Shown: positions 20,455 to 32,724 of the stretch, piece by piece | Numbering within the stretch: position 1 is the first letter of the stretch | How the letters are laid out: the number at the start of each line of letters is the position of its first letter | Assembly: GCA_039707655.1 (NCBI GenBank) | Contig: CM077672.1 | Location: 196,950,537-197,014,536, forward strand | Length of the DNA stretch: 64,000 nucleotides | Source of the DNA: Elymus sibiricus | Taxonomy: Eukaryota; Streptophyta; Magnoliopsida; Poales; Poaceae | Direction of reading: 5' to 3' | Notes under the pieces: model-generated | What the model was told of the DNA's origin: nothing | Database searches by the model: none | Seen by the model: the letters and a program-made list of their open reading frames with translations, nothing else | Made by a program: the position numbers and the translations under genes

Positions 20455-21747
20455 TGTTGGAGATATGCCCTAGAGGCAATCATGTATGATGATATTTCCT
20501 ATGTGTTTATCAATAAAGATAGTCCTTGGACATTATCAATGACATGTATCAGCAAGTACGTGACTTGTTTGTGGGACTATGCATTGTATGATGATTCTCC
20601 TAAAAGGTCCCTAGTCAAAATGGCTATGTGGACGCGCAACTAACTAGACTAACATATGACGTGGTGGATGGCTCGGTCTCACTAGCCATGGAGCATTGTA
20701 TGCTAACCGGATAATTTGGACTCGAAAAGATCTGGTCGGATTCGACATAGTCGGATCCGAGTCCAGATAAGGTCCGAGTTGGACAGACCCAACTATGAGA
20801 CGCAGCGATATGTCATCTGTGAGTCTCTAGTACAACATACGTTCTATGTCCTAAGACCTAAGATGGCGTATGTACTCAGGATGATGACAGACCTGCTTTG
20901 GGCCGACCAAACGCTACTCCGTAACTGGGTAGTTATAAAGGTAGGTTTCGGGCTTGTCTAGACCCATGCTGCGAGACATGGTCGAGCAAGATGGGATTTG
21001 CCCCTCCGATCAGGAGAGATATGCTCTGGGCCCCTCGTGTGATCTGACCAAGATAAGCATGGCCATGTGACAAGGATTATGAGATAATCCAGTTTGTGGT
21101 CGGCATCACTGGAACGAGAAAGAGGTCGGGCTAGCACAAGGATGACATACTCGCCTTGAGCCAGACAACATATATCGTGTGGCAAAGGGAATAGAAGTGT
21201 GATGTACAGGATCGCCTAACCAGCTTCATTATCTACTTGGTGGTTGGCACACCTTGCTAGAGGTCGCTACCAACTGAGTAGGTCAGAGGTGATCCAAACT
21301 GTGACCGAGTCGACTTGAACCTAAGGGGTCGCGCGCTTAAGGGAAGGAACCTGTGAGGCTGCGTCCGACTCCACGAGTCAGACATGATCCTACTCAGACT
21401 CGGATCCAGGCCGAACAGACTTTGGGCTTTAGGATCCATGCGAGGCCCAAGTGTTGAGCCCACGACGGATACCTGTATATAGTGGAGGTGCGGCACACTC
21501 ATTTGGTTGATCACTTCGGCGCCGTCATTAGGGCTTTGCGTGTGTTGCAACTAGCCACCTCCACTCGCCGCCGGTTGTGTGACCGGACCTAGTAGTCCGA
21601 TGCACGACGTTCCTTCTGCACGCGCGGATACCGTTAGAGGCGGTGCACTTGTGCCGCTCCGACGAACCTGTTCGTGGGATCCGATCGGCTGCGTGGGAGA
21701 TCGATGAGGAGGAGACGACTCCGGAGATGCGCTGCCTCAACTCGACT
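20455..21747 (+). repeat. Copia 3' LTR, right end cut
   Basis: It starts TGTTGGAGATATGCCCTAGA, right after a purine-rich AGTGCAAGTGGAAGAC, about 20 bp after the RNase H stop. No proper LTR terminus is seen before minus-strand Copia primer-site sequence at about 21748, so the end is truncated. Confidence 0.8.
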
Positions 21748-21775
21748 CTATGCATAGCACGGCTCTTGAGGCCAC
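21748..21775 (-). other. Primer-site and leader remnant beyond left LTR
   Basis: On the minus strand, GTGGCCTCAAGAGCCGTG follows the LTR end CCCCTACA. It matches GTGGCATCAAGAGCCGTG at the true 5' end (29057-29074) with one difference. The resemblance continues for about ten more bases and then stops. Confidence 0.75.
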
Positions 21776-23764
21776 TGTAGGGGCACGCAGCAGAAAAAAA
21801 AATCTGACCTACGCACCAGCCCAGGACCACTAAGAAGATGCATACAAGGTTTTTGATCCGATCGTTACCGACTCGTGGCGCAGCGGAATGAGAGTCGGTG
21901 GAGATCGTTGGTGCAGATCCCCGCAGCTAGGATTTACAACCTCCCAACCACGAGGATGTACTCCCTCGTCCGCTCCTCAGATAGTCACTCGGACAGCCCT
22001 CCGGGAGGCGGTCGGACAGTCCCCCGGACGGTGTTACGGACAGCCCTCCGGGAGGACCCTCAAAACTCGGACAGTCACTCGGACAGCCCTTCGGGAGGAC
22101 ACTCGAACAGCCCCTCGGGCAAAAGATCGAACCTATGACCTCTCTACGGGGTTGCACACATACGGTGTCACCTATCCGGCAGGGCTTCGCCGTCCAGAAC
22201 TAGTTCCCACCGGAACCCAGACAGCCTTTCGGCTCTACGAAACTATTTCGTGGGAGGGAGAGAAGAAAGGCAGAACATGCATGCCATTTGGTGAGAGAGT
22301 TGGAGTGAGTGTGGAGAGCTCCTCTCCACCTCTATTTATTTGAGGGGGAGGGGTGGAGGGGCTGAAATTTCAGCCACCCAAAACATGTGGGGCCCCCCAC
22401 AAAACAAGCTCCCACCAAAGGTGGGGAGTTGTCTCATGCCCCCCCCTTTCCACCATGGCGCCCCAACATGGGGCTGCCACCTCCTCCCAACACATCCCAC
22501 AATATGTGGGGGCTGCCCCCAACCATGGGCCCCCCAACACCTTGTCCACCAACAAGGGGGCTGCCCCCAAAAACAGCCCCCACGAAACGTGGGATCTTGT
22601 CCCCTCTCGCCGGGACAAGATGTTTTCCCATGTGTAATTTCCGGAAAAATTCCTGAAGGACCCAGAACATTTCCGGCACCCTCTAAAAATATCCTGGACA
22701 CGCTCCGGAACATTTCCGGTATGATGGTTTTATTTCTAAACATTTTCGTTAACTCCGAAACACTTCCGGTTTTCTCTCCGGAACTTTTCTGTCATCTTCG
22801 AAACTTTTCCGGTGACTTTCTCTCAGACTCCCTGTCTAGTATTCAGCAGATAGATGACCCTTAAGCGTGTGACCCTATAGGTTCGGTGAAGTATAGACAT
22901 GACCGGAACACTTTCCGATCAATGATCAATAGCGGAACCATGGACACCCATATTGATCCCTATACCCACACGAATAAATATTCGAGTGAACCTCCAGTTG
23001 CCGTGTGCTATTCCTGCTGCTTCGCGATATGTTACAAACACCCGAGGTGAGATTTATCGACATCCCCGTGAATCAACAACTTGTCCACTATGCCAGTTAC
23101 CTCGTTACCGGTTTTGTTCTCTTTTCTCGTTCCCGTGTTCCGGCATCCCCGTGATCAAATCATGTTGTGTCTGGCTAGACGATGATGGATACCGTAACAT
23201 CAAGAGGGCCCAAAGAATATCTCTCCATCGTCGGAGGAGCAAATCCCAATCTTGAGCCATCAAGTCCCTTGTCATACTTTTCCATGAACCCGTAAGCCGC
23301 CGTAATAGCGACCCATTTACGGATGACGTTTAACAAACACCAAAGTTCATGAAGCAAGCATGAAGAAACTCAATACTCTCATGGTCTAAGGAATCATGCA
23401 AACGTTAACTTTCTCTGTGTTATAAACCATTAACTTGTGACGAATGTATCTCATAGCATAACATCAATTCGGGTCGATTCAACACAAGTGTTCTCCTAAC
23501 AATGTGTCCTCAAAGTTGTCGGCATATACATGCCTATGATCAGGAAAACAGAACCATCATGCAACACTTGAGCTAGTCTTAGAGGCCAGACTAGGAATAC
23601 ATTTTACGTTTATTATTCCACACGTGCATATGAGTTTTCCTCCGAGCCTCGTGGTTATTGTAGACTCGAGAACCATAGCAGTTATAGCACGGAATATAAA
23701 CCTAGTTACGAACATGGAGATAAATAATAACATTTATTATTGCCTCTAGGGCATATCTCCTACA
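21776..23764 (-). repeat. Copia LTR, left copy, 1,989 bp
   Basis: On the minus strand it runs from TGTAGGAGATATGCCC to CCCCTACA. Compared with the right copy it keeps about 200 bp (23410-23617) that the right copy has lost. Its TATA position (22333-22340) reads AATAAATA instead of TATAAATA. It contains several CGGACAGCCCTCCGGGAGG-like repeats (21984-22120) and a cluster of hairpins (22370-22622). Confidence 0.85.
22370..22622. repeat. Hairpin cluster in Copia LTR
   Basis: At least seven short inverted repeats occur in 250 bp, for example TGTGGGGCCCCCCACA, CCACCAAAGGTGG, CCCACAATATGTGGG, CTTGTCCACCAACAAG and CCCACGAAACGTGGG. Most are kept in the other LTR at 29670-29920. Confidence 0.75.
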
Positions 23765-26465
23765 GACTCCCACTTGCACTAGAGTCAATAATCTAGTCAA
23801 TGCTAATGCACTTTACACATATGACATACCGGTGTAAAAAATGCTTCGCATGTGGTATAGCCTAATGTCCAACGGATCTGACAACTTTAGTTCCGAGTGT
23901 ATCTTTGCATCTCCTCGCGTTTTCACGCTTTCACAAAATTCATATTTTGTGTGGACTTAGCTTTGTATATATGTGAATCACAGGTCAAACCTTGATTCCT
24001 CAGACTGAGCTATGGAGCAACTATCTGCAATAGTGTCCCATTGACCAAAGTCATATTGGAACCATACTAAGTTCATTAATGAACTATATGATTGAACATC
24101 TTCTTTGTCGCTTCCAAAGCGTCAACATACTTAGCCTTTGTTATAGAATTTGCCACAGTAACCTGTTTGGAACAATTTCCAACTACCGTGCCACCATATC
24201 GTGTATTACACAAAACCCTTAACTTAAATCGAAAATCTCTTGGAGCATTGATGAAGACTGTATCGATGTATTGCATTACAACGAGTACTTCATAATCTCA
24301 GCTTGCGAGAAAACATGTCATCAGTGCTACTCTAGTACACAATGACATTTTTCACTGTTGTCCCATGATCAGCACTTTGATCACTTTGGTATCTATACTT
24401 GCAACAACTTGGGAGTATTGGACATATCTGGTTGTCTTACATACCATGGTATACATGATTAATCCAAACAGAAAAGTGTGTGGAATCTCCATCATGTATT
24501 TTGCTCATCAGTGTTTTAGGACACCGAGTCTTACAAAACTCTTTCCATGTGACTTCGGCAAGAATCACTCCTTGGCGTTCTTATGCTAAACGGTTTTAGC
24601 ATCTTGTCAATATGTATTTTTGGCTTTAGCCTATTAGGCAATTCTATCTCCATAGATAATTATGCCTAATATCAAGGCTACCTAGCCCAAGCACTTCATG
24701 GAAAAACTATTTTCAATGAAGTCCTAATTCGTGTCAAGAAATTTATATTATTTCCAATCAACAATGTGTCAAGCACACAAGATTTTTAGAAATATTATTA
24801 TGCTCCCACTTACTTTCTTGTAACCACAAGCATCTTTGTTATCCATTGATGAAATCAAACTTTTTTGACTATTTCATCAAAAAAGAAGATTCCAACTCCA
24901 TTTTGCTCTCTTCTGTCCATTGCTGGAACTCTGAAGTTTGCACACTCACTAGCATCCTCCGGATCGACAAAATACTTTGGACTGTATCACATACACGTCC
25001 TAGTTTGTATTTCCATTTCATGGAAATCCTTTTGTCATCCATGTTTCATATCTCATGATTGAAATATGTATTAATTACTAGTTTAACCCGAACCGACTTT
25101 AAGCATCACTACGGTGAGACAACCTCATCGCAGTCAACTCCTTGAACTTGTTTATTGCAACAAGTCGAGCTTTATGGATCAAACATTTTATCCACATCAG
25201 TTTATAGTTCCATTAATGTTCGTTAGACTCTAAGTCTTCCGAAGGGTTCATCAAGATTTAATCTTGAATCATTTATATGGAAACTATCTCGGATTGTATT
25301 GGCATTTAGCCAATTCCGGAGTCAGGGTCCATCAACGCTTCCTTGATTATCGTAGGTATACTGTTGTCTTACAACAATATCTCGTTTGCGCACCTGAGAG
25401 GTTTGCACGAGTTTTGCCTACGTAGTTCAGCTGCAAGTTCGACCGAAGTCCATACATTTTATTGTAGAGGCTTCTGTATCAGTCGCAGGAGGAAACTCTG
25501 GAATTGCTTCCGCGGTTTGTTCCTTTGTCATGATAACGAAGATACTGTTATCTCATCAAGTTGCACTGTCCTCCCACTCACCTTTTTGCAAGAAACATTT
25601 TCTTTCAAAATCATACCATTCTTTGTGGCAAACTTTTGCCTCGGTATAATGAGGGAGGAATACCCAAAAATTTGGGATAACCTATAAAGTAGCACTTGTC
25701 TGATTTGGAATAGGTTTGTAAATATTTTACACAATCCCCATATTCCAAATGTTAAGAAAAGACATAACATGGTTGGGGTTACTATACCATGGCGTCATTT
25801 CAACAGATCCGATGGCGCTCTTTTCAGTGTAAAAGCCGCAGTCACTAAAGCATTACTTTAAAAGGGATAATGGCAAATTGATTTATGTCATCTTTGATCT
25901 TACCATGTCATAAATGGTTTGATTACATCTTCACGGACATTCCACTCACAGTGGTGCTCCGGGAGGTGTAAGTTATGAAACTCTTTTCACAACTCATCAG
26001 ACATTCGCTAAACTTGTAACTCAAATATTCCTTTCCGCAATCTAATTGTAGAAACATAAGTTTCTTGTTACAATAATTCCTACTTCATTTTGAAAACCTT
26101 TTGAATGACTTCAAAAGATCCAGACTTATGTCTCATCAAGTAAATATCCATATATCTACTTGAGTCATTTCTGAAGATAGACAAATCCACTACTAGCAAC
26201 AACATTTATCGGACTACACACATCAAAATGTATGATCACCAATAAGTTTGTTGCTCGTTCCTTATGGCCTGTGAACGGTATTTTAGTCACTTCACTTTTT
26301 GGATGAAAGTTGCAAGTGTCAGATGATTCATAATCAAATGACTTCAAAATCCATCATAATGGAATTTCTCCAGGCGGGTTTCTCCAATGTGACCAAATGC
26401 AGTGCCACACATATGTGGTATTCTTTTAGTCTTGCGACATTTAGCATCAGTGTTATGGATGTATC

Positions 26466-26830
26466 ATATTACCATCAATATTCATAACATACATCTCATT
26501 CATAATGAAAGTATGGCCCTTATGTTATTCATAACACCGAACAACAATTGTTCTATCATGAACAACCTTCTTGCAACAAACATTATGCAATGGGCTAGAG
26601 TGTGTAAAACTCTAAAATGAATTATGAAAGTAAATATAGAGGTAATGTATTATTATCAATATTTATAACATACATCTCATTCATAATGAAAGTATGGCCC
26701 TTATGTTATTCATAACACCGAACATCAAAAGTTCTCTTATGAACAACCTTCTTGCAAGATACCTTATGCAATGGGCTAGAGTGTATGAAACTCCAAAAAT
26801 GAATTATGAAAATAAATACATAGGAAATAC
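26466..26830. repeat. 181-bp tandem duplication in Copia pol
   Basis: ACATCTCATTCATAATGAAA occurs at 26491 and 26672, with flanking similarity over about 180 bp each (26466-26646 and 26647-26830). The copies have since diverged by several substitutions. Confidence 0.85.
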
Positions 26831-29059
26831 ACTGATGGAAGGTATAGTAACATTTACTATGTTCCCATCGCGTATCTAAACCTCACTCCGGCAAGTCTTT
26901 TAGGCCGTAGTAGTTCTTGCATCGAGTCGCAGCAGAATGCAATCGAGTGGGTATTTCGGTGATCAATTCTAATCACAATACCCAAGAATCAGTGACTAAC
27001 AATTTAATCACAATTCCCAAGAACTATTTTTTGACCAGCCTTCTGTACATCAATAGCTTGTATGACTTTCATACATGAGCTGGATATTCCAGTCTTCTTT
27101 CTATTTGCATTTATACTTCTAACAGTTTTACTTCCAATATTTCTCCTACTCTCAGAAGAAGCACCCAACTTAAGAGTGGCGTTAGCCCCGGACTTCCTAG
27201 GCGTGTAAGTCACACTGACACCCTTTGGACATTTCCTTTCTCTTTTTGTTGTTGTTTTATTCACCTTCATTACATGACAGGCGTTCTTCTGGATCCCTCT
27301 TGTATTAGTCAAATGCATAGTAAACACTTTACTAATAATTTGCAAAACAAACATTGCTTTGGATATTTCATATCTTTTAGCCTTTGTTTGTATCTGAAAC
27401 TAATTTTCAGTTCCATGAATATCACATAGCTATCCCAAACTTTTGAAGTTTGGGTCTCATGGAAGCAAACATATTGCACTTGACCGTAACGGAATTCTAG
27501 CTTTTGGATCGAAGGACGAGAGTCACATCATCCATAGCTTTAGCTGGAGAATACCGAAAGCATGCGATAGGACAAAGTCCTTCTTGGCACTCTTGAGGAC
27601 AATCCTCACATTACGTTACCAACCGTAAAGTTTTAACCAGATATTTAACAGCTATTCAATTTTAATAGGGAAGGTGGAAACACGAGCCATTATTCTATAA
27701 CTATTATGCAAATCACACTTGGACAATGTCCATAATTAATGGCATAGAGAATTAAACAAGTTAATTCTAAAATGCGCTCCCACTCAAATCAATATCTCTC
27801 ATAATTGATTGTGAGTGATGCAAGATCCGCATTTCCATTCAACGCCATTGTTCGAGATGAACACTGATGGCGCCAATTTCAATCGGTAGCAAACTTGCCG
27901 ATCACATCTCTATGTGACTCTTGTTCATCTTTCGATGCGTGTGTTCCGAGCTCAGGACGATCCTGCCATGAACGTCAAGACAACCAAGTGATCTCACTGC
28001 GAGGTCTTACCTCACCCGCCTTACACCCGTACAATCGTTCGTACCCATGTAGATCATGGCGCACCCCGAAAGGAAAGATGTTGTGACAATGCTACACTTG
28101 GGAGAACACTAACTACTTGATATTTTAAGTGAGAGATCACCCTAATAAAAAGCGACTACCGCGCAATCAAAAGGGTACATCATAAGGGATAAACATCTCA
28201 GGCAATTCAAAATGGCATGATATGGTATAGCCCTTTCTGACGGAGAAGTCTTTTATTTCTTCGTCTTCGGCATTCGCGTCGGTGTTCACCTTCGTGAAGA
28301 TTGCCACCACCTTGTCGATGCACCAGATAATATTGCTATCTCTATAGCTAATAAAATAAGTGCATTACATAAGGTTGACACGCAGGTCATTAAAGTGACA
28401 ATCATATGGCTCCAGCCATCATGCCGAATCATGACACGCAGGTCATGTTAATTTACATTATATAGTCATCTCATACATAATCAAATTAAATATGAGAACT
28501 GCTATACCACATCACATGCACATCTTATGTCATCCTGCAAAACCAAGTTAGACGCCTCTAATCGGTTTATGCAAAATTTTATTTTACGTGGCTTCTAAGG
28601 TTTTGAAACAAACCGAAGCTACCAACGTTAATCATCAAGTATGATTATTCAAGTCGCTAGATTAACTTTGCGGGGTGTATGAAACACGAGATAATAAAAT
28701 CTCGAGCCCCATACTGAACTTCGTCATACGCTTGACCCCCGTGCAGATCATATCTACATTGCCCTTTAGTCTGCGAAATTTCATCTTTCTTTTAACTATG
28801 GTGGAATTCAACGAACTGTTAGCACTTCATTGATCAATAAGGATCGCGGATTGCCAGAACTTTGAAACTCCACCATGCCGTTATCAAGATCAGAAATATG
28901 CAAATTCCAGGGAAGCAACAAGAACATCGGGTAATAGATTTCATCTGCTACCCGCATAAATAATTTTGAGCAATAGAACTCATCTACTACAAAATTATAT
29001 TATGCAACACCCATACATCTCATGTATTCTAGATCGCAACCTACATCTACGCATAACAC

Positions 29060-29073
29060 GGCTCTTGATGCCA
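29060..29073 (-). other. Primer binding site, initiator tRNA-Met type
   Basis: On the minus strand, TGGCATCAAGAGCC lies one base after the LTR end CCCCTACA. It resembles the usual Copia site TGGTATCAGAGC, complementary to initiator tRNA-Met, with some changes. Confidence 0.65.
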
Positions 29074-29074
29074 C

Positions 29075-30862
29075 TGTAGGGGAATGCAGCAGAAAACAAA
29101 AAATTTCCGACCTACACACCAGCCCAGGACCACTAAGAAGATGCATACAAGGTTTTTGATCTGATCATTACCGACTCGTAGCGCAGCGGAAGGAGAGTCG
29201 GTGGAGATCGTTGGTGCAGATCCCCGCAGCTAGGATTTACAACCTCCCAACCGCGAGGATGTACTCCCTCATCCGCTCCTCGGACAGCCCTCCAGGAGGC
29301 GGTCAGACAGTCCCCCGGACGGTGTTGCGGACAGCCCTCCGGGAGGACCCTCAAAACTCGGACAGTCACTCGGACAGCCCTTCGGGAGGACACTCGAATA
29401 GCCCCTCGGGCAAAAGATCGAACCTACGACCTCTCTACGGGGTTGCACACATACGGTGTCACCTATCCGGCAGGGCTTCGCTGTCCAGAACTAGTTCCCA
29501 CCGGAACCCAGACAGCCTTTCGACTCTACAAAACTATTTCGTGGGAGGGAGAGAAGAAAGGCAGATCATGCATGCCATTTGGTGAGAGAGTTGGAGTGAG
29601 TGTGGAGAGCTCCTCTCCACCCCTATTTATAGGAGGAGGAGGGGTGGAGGGGCTGAAATTTCAGCCACCAAAAACATGTGGGGCCCCCCACAAAACAAAC
29701 TCCCACCAAAGGTGGGGAGTTGTCTCATGGGGCCCCCCCTTTCCACCTCCTCCCAACACATCCCACAATATGTGGGGGCTGCCCCCCACCATGGGCCCCC
29801 CCCCCCAACACCTTGTCCACCAACAAGGGGGCTGCCCCCTAAAGGGGGCGCCCCCTAAAACAGCCCAAAAACAGCCCCCACGAAACGTGGGATCTTGTCC
29901 CCTCTCGTTGGGACAAAATGTTTTCCCGCGTGTAATTTTCGAAAAAATTCCCGAAGGTCCCAGAACATTTCCGGCGCCCTCTAAAAATATCCTGGACGCG
30001 CTCCGGAACATTTCCGGTATGATGGTTTTATTACGAAACATTTTCGTTAACTCCGAAACACTTCCGGTTTTCTCTCCGGAACTTTTCCGTCATCTCCGAA
30101 ACTTTTTCGGTGACTTTCTCTCAGACTCCCTGTCTAGTATTGAGCAGATAGATGACCCTTAAGCGTGTGACCCTATAGGTTCGGTGAAGTATAGACATGA
30201 CCGGAACACTTTCCGATCAATGATCAATAGCGGAACCGTGGACACCCATATTGATCCCTATACCCACACGAATAAATATTCGAGTGAACCTCCAGTTGCC
30301 GTCTGCTATTCTTGTTGTTTCGCGATATGTTACAAACACCCGATGTGAGATTTATCGTCATCCCCGTGAATCAACAACTTGTCCACTATGCCAGTTACCT
30401 CGTTACCGGTTTTGTTCTCTTTTCTCGTTCCCGTGTTCCAACATCCCCGTGATCAAATCACGCCGTGTCTGGCCAGACGATGATGGATACCGTAACACCG
30501 AGAGGGCCCAAAGAATATCTCTCCATCGTCGGAGGAGTAAATCCCAATCTTGAGCTATCAAGTCCCTTGTCATACTTTTCCATGAACCCGTAAGCCACCG
30601 TAATAGCCACCCATTTACGGATGACGTTTAACAAACCCCAAAGTTCATGAAGCAAGCATGAAGAAACTCGATACTCTCATGGTCTAAGGAATCATGCAAA
30701 CGTTAACTTATTATTCCACACGTGCATATGAGTTTTCCTCCGAGCCTCGTGGTTATTGTAGACTCGAGAACCATAGCAGTTATAGCACGGAATATAAACC
30801 TAATTATGAACATGGAGATAAATAATAACATTTATTATTGCCTCGAGGGCATATCTCCTACA
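29075..30862 (-). repeat. Copia 5' LTR, right copy, 1,788 bp
   Basis: On the minus strand it runs from TGTAGGAGATATGCCC (30862) to CCCCTACA (29075). It pairs with 21776-23764 but lacks about 200 bp at 30706-30712. TATAAATA (minus strand) is intact at 29624-29631. Confidence 0.85.
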
Positions 30863-31266
30863 CAACCAAGTAGTCTATTCTATACTCTCTTAAGCAGTGG
30901 CAAGTAGTCTTCAATTCTGGGTTTGTAGAGGCTGAGTGGAAGACCAAGGTAAGAATGTGGAAGGGTGCCAATCTGACAACCCAACAGACCAGAGAGTTCT
31001 TGCATCTTTCGATTTGAGGTGTTGATGGCTATCATGGTTGACTTGGAATAGTTCACTTTCAATCCAGTATAGGCAACACAGTGTAACAGTAGACTTTTGA
31101 TGTTGTTTAATTGGGTGACATCAGTATTGGCTACTAGAATTGTGTCATCTGCATACTGAATGATTGGATAGTCTGGACTTGATTGATGAATCAAAGGGGA
31201 CATCACCAGAGAATTGTGCATGGCTTCATTCATCATGGTCTGTAGACAATGTACTTGGGCAAACAA
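30863..31266 (-). pseudogene. LINE reverse transcriptase fragment
   Basis: A 128-codon minus-strand frame contains IIQYADDTILVA, the catalytic box of plant L1-type LINEs, then GLKVNYSKSTMIAI and LPHSYLGLPLS, the conserved blocks that follow it. The left end is cut by the Copia LTR at 30862. The right end meets an oppositely oriented LINE piece at about 31267. The frame itself has no stop, but it covers only the C-terminal part of the RT domain. Confidence 0.85.
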
Positions 31267-32724
31267 TCTCGAGGTTCCAAAGTATGAAAAATTGGATCGC
31301 GTTTTGGCTAGTGTGGAGTGGGAACAAAATATTCCCTCTAGTAACGGTGCATGCGTTACAAAGGGGATTGTCAGACCATACTCCTCTACTCGTTGACTCG
31401 GGTGAGTCGGCTCACGTGGGGAACAAGACGGTCTTCTCTTTCGAACTATCGTGGTTTGAAAGAGAAGACTTTCTGGAGTTGATCACAACAGAATGGGCTA
31501 AAGAAAATAGAGGGGTTTCTAATATTGAGCGATGGCAGTATAAAACCAGGTATCTTAGACAATTTTTGTGGGTTGGGCTAAGAATGCTAGTGGGGTCTGC
31601 AAACTTGAAAAAGAAAGGCTTCTTTGACTTATTAATAAGCTTGACAACAAAGTTGAAGCGGCACCCCTCCTCGCAGCAAAATGTGCTACCAAACGAGAAG
31701 CAGAGGAGAGTCTAAGCTATTGAGAGAGGAACAGATTAAATGGGCCCAGAGTGCTAAAGTAAAAGGTGTCAAGGAGGGAGACAATAACACTCTATTTTTT
31801 CATCTAATTGCGAATGAAAATATAGAAAGAAAAGAATTATCCAACTTGAGAAAAATGAGGGTATGATTGTAGGTCAAGAGAACCTGAAGTTGTACATCTC
31901 AAATTTTTATAAGAAGCTCTTCGGTGCCCGGTATCAAATGTTGTGTCAATGGACGAGAGCGCAATGGGGGGTATTCTGTCATTACGTCCGGAGGAAAACA
32001 TGATGTGTTGACTGCTCCCTTTACGGAGAAGGAGGTGTATGAGTCTATTTTACAGATGAAGAATAATAAGGCACCTGGCCCAGATGGGTTCCTGGTGGAA
32101 TTCTATAGGCGGTGTTGGGGAACATTTAAGGCAGTCTAATGCCTATGTTTCAGGATTTGTTTAGTGGTGAGCTTCAGTTGTTTAAGCTCAATTTTGGGAC
32201 TATTACTTTATTTCCTAAGAAGGAAGAGGCGGTAAGAATCGAGCAGTTCAGGCCTATTTGCTTACTCAATGTTAGTTTCAAGATTTTTACCAAAGTGCGT
32301 ACAAATCAACTAACCAAGATTGCTCACATACTGATTCTCCCTACTCAAACTGCTTTCATGCTAGGACGTCATATACTGGAGAGTGTAGTCATTCTGCATG
32401 CAATTCATTCAAAGAAACTTTATGCAGTTATCTTTAAAATGGATTTCGAGAAGGTGTGACATAAAGTTAAATGGTCCAGTTTGCAGAAGCATTGCATATG
32501 AAAGGTTTAGCTGGTCAAGACTTTTGTCCAGGGGGTAGTGTGGGGATTAAAGTTAATGGTGATATTGAACTTTTTTCAGACCTAAAAAGGGTTGAGGCAG
32601 GGTGATCCATTGTCTCCTATGCTTTTCAATATTGTCACTGATATGTTGGCAGTTCTTATTGGTAGAGCCAAGGACAACTATCAGGTAGGTGGTTTAATCC
32701 CGCATCTTGTGGATGTGGGGGGTT
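31267..32724 (+). pseudogene. LINE endonuclease end and RT start
   Basis: The plus strand begins with YEKLDRVLASVEWEQ and GLSDHTPLLVDSGE, the last motifs of an L1-type AP endonuclease. It then gives the RT start: MKNNKAPGPDGFLVEFYR, FRPICLLNVSFKIFTK, QTAFMLGRHILESVV, IFKMDFEKV and RQGDPLSPMLFNIVTDML. It ends at GGLIPHLVDVGG, just before the YADD box should appear. At least four frameshifts or stops divide it (near 31395, 31715, 31866 and 32138). Both ends of the element are missing. The sequence before YADD differs from that of the minus-strand fragment, so these are two different LINE families. Confidence 0.85.

Larger units (their letters stand above)
23765..29074 (-). pseudogene. Copia gag-pol, heavily decayed
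   Basis: Only scraps are readable on the minus strand, but they are in Copia order. Near 24080-24276, SKQVTVANSITKAKYVDALE matches the RNase H region around the usual SKQxxVA...EAEY motif. Near 25530-25770, VSGRTVQLDEI is the linker between integrase and RT. Near 26165-26347, HFDVCSP recalls the integrase start HTDVCGP. Gag should lie at 27000-29000. Many stops and shifts make it non-functional. Forward-strand ORFs here are shadows. Confidence 0.7.
21748..30862 (-). mobile_element. Copia element, recombinant LTR-internal-LTR-PBS
   Basis: Minus-strand order: 5' LTR (30862-29075), primer site, decayed gag-pol (29074-23765), polypurine tract, second LTR (23764-21776), then about 28 bp of another primer site and leader (21775-21748). 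A primer site after the second LTR is not part of a simple insertion. It indicates a recombination product of two elements whose further internal sequence was later removed. No target duplication was found. Confidence 0.8.

Noticed and set aside
22340..22864. 174-codon plus-strand ORF, with a relative at 29443-30162
   Set aside because: It lies in Copia LTRs on the opposite strand, and its Pro/Gly composition follows from the hairpin cluster. Length differs between the two LTRs because of indels.
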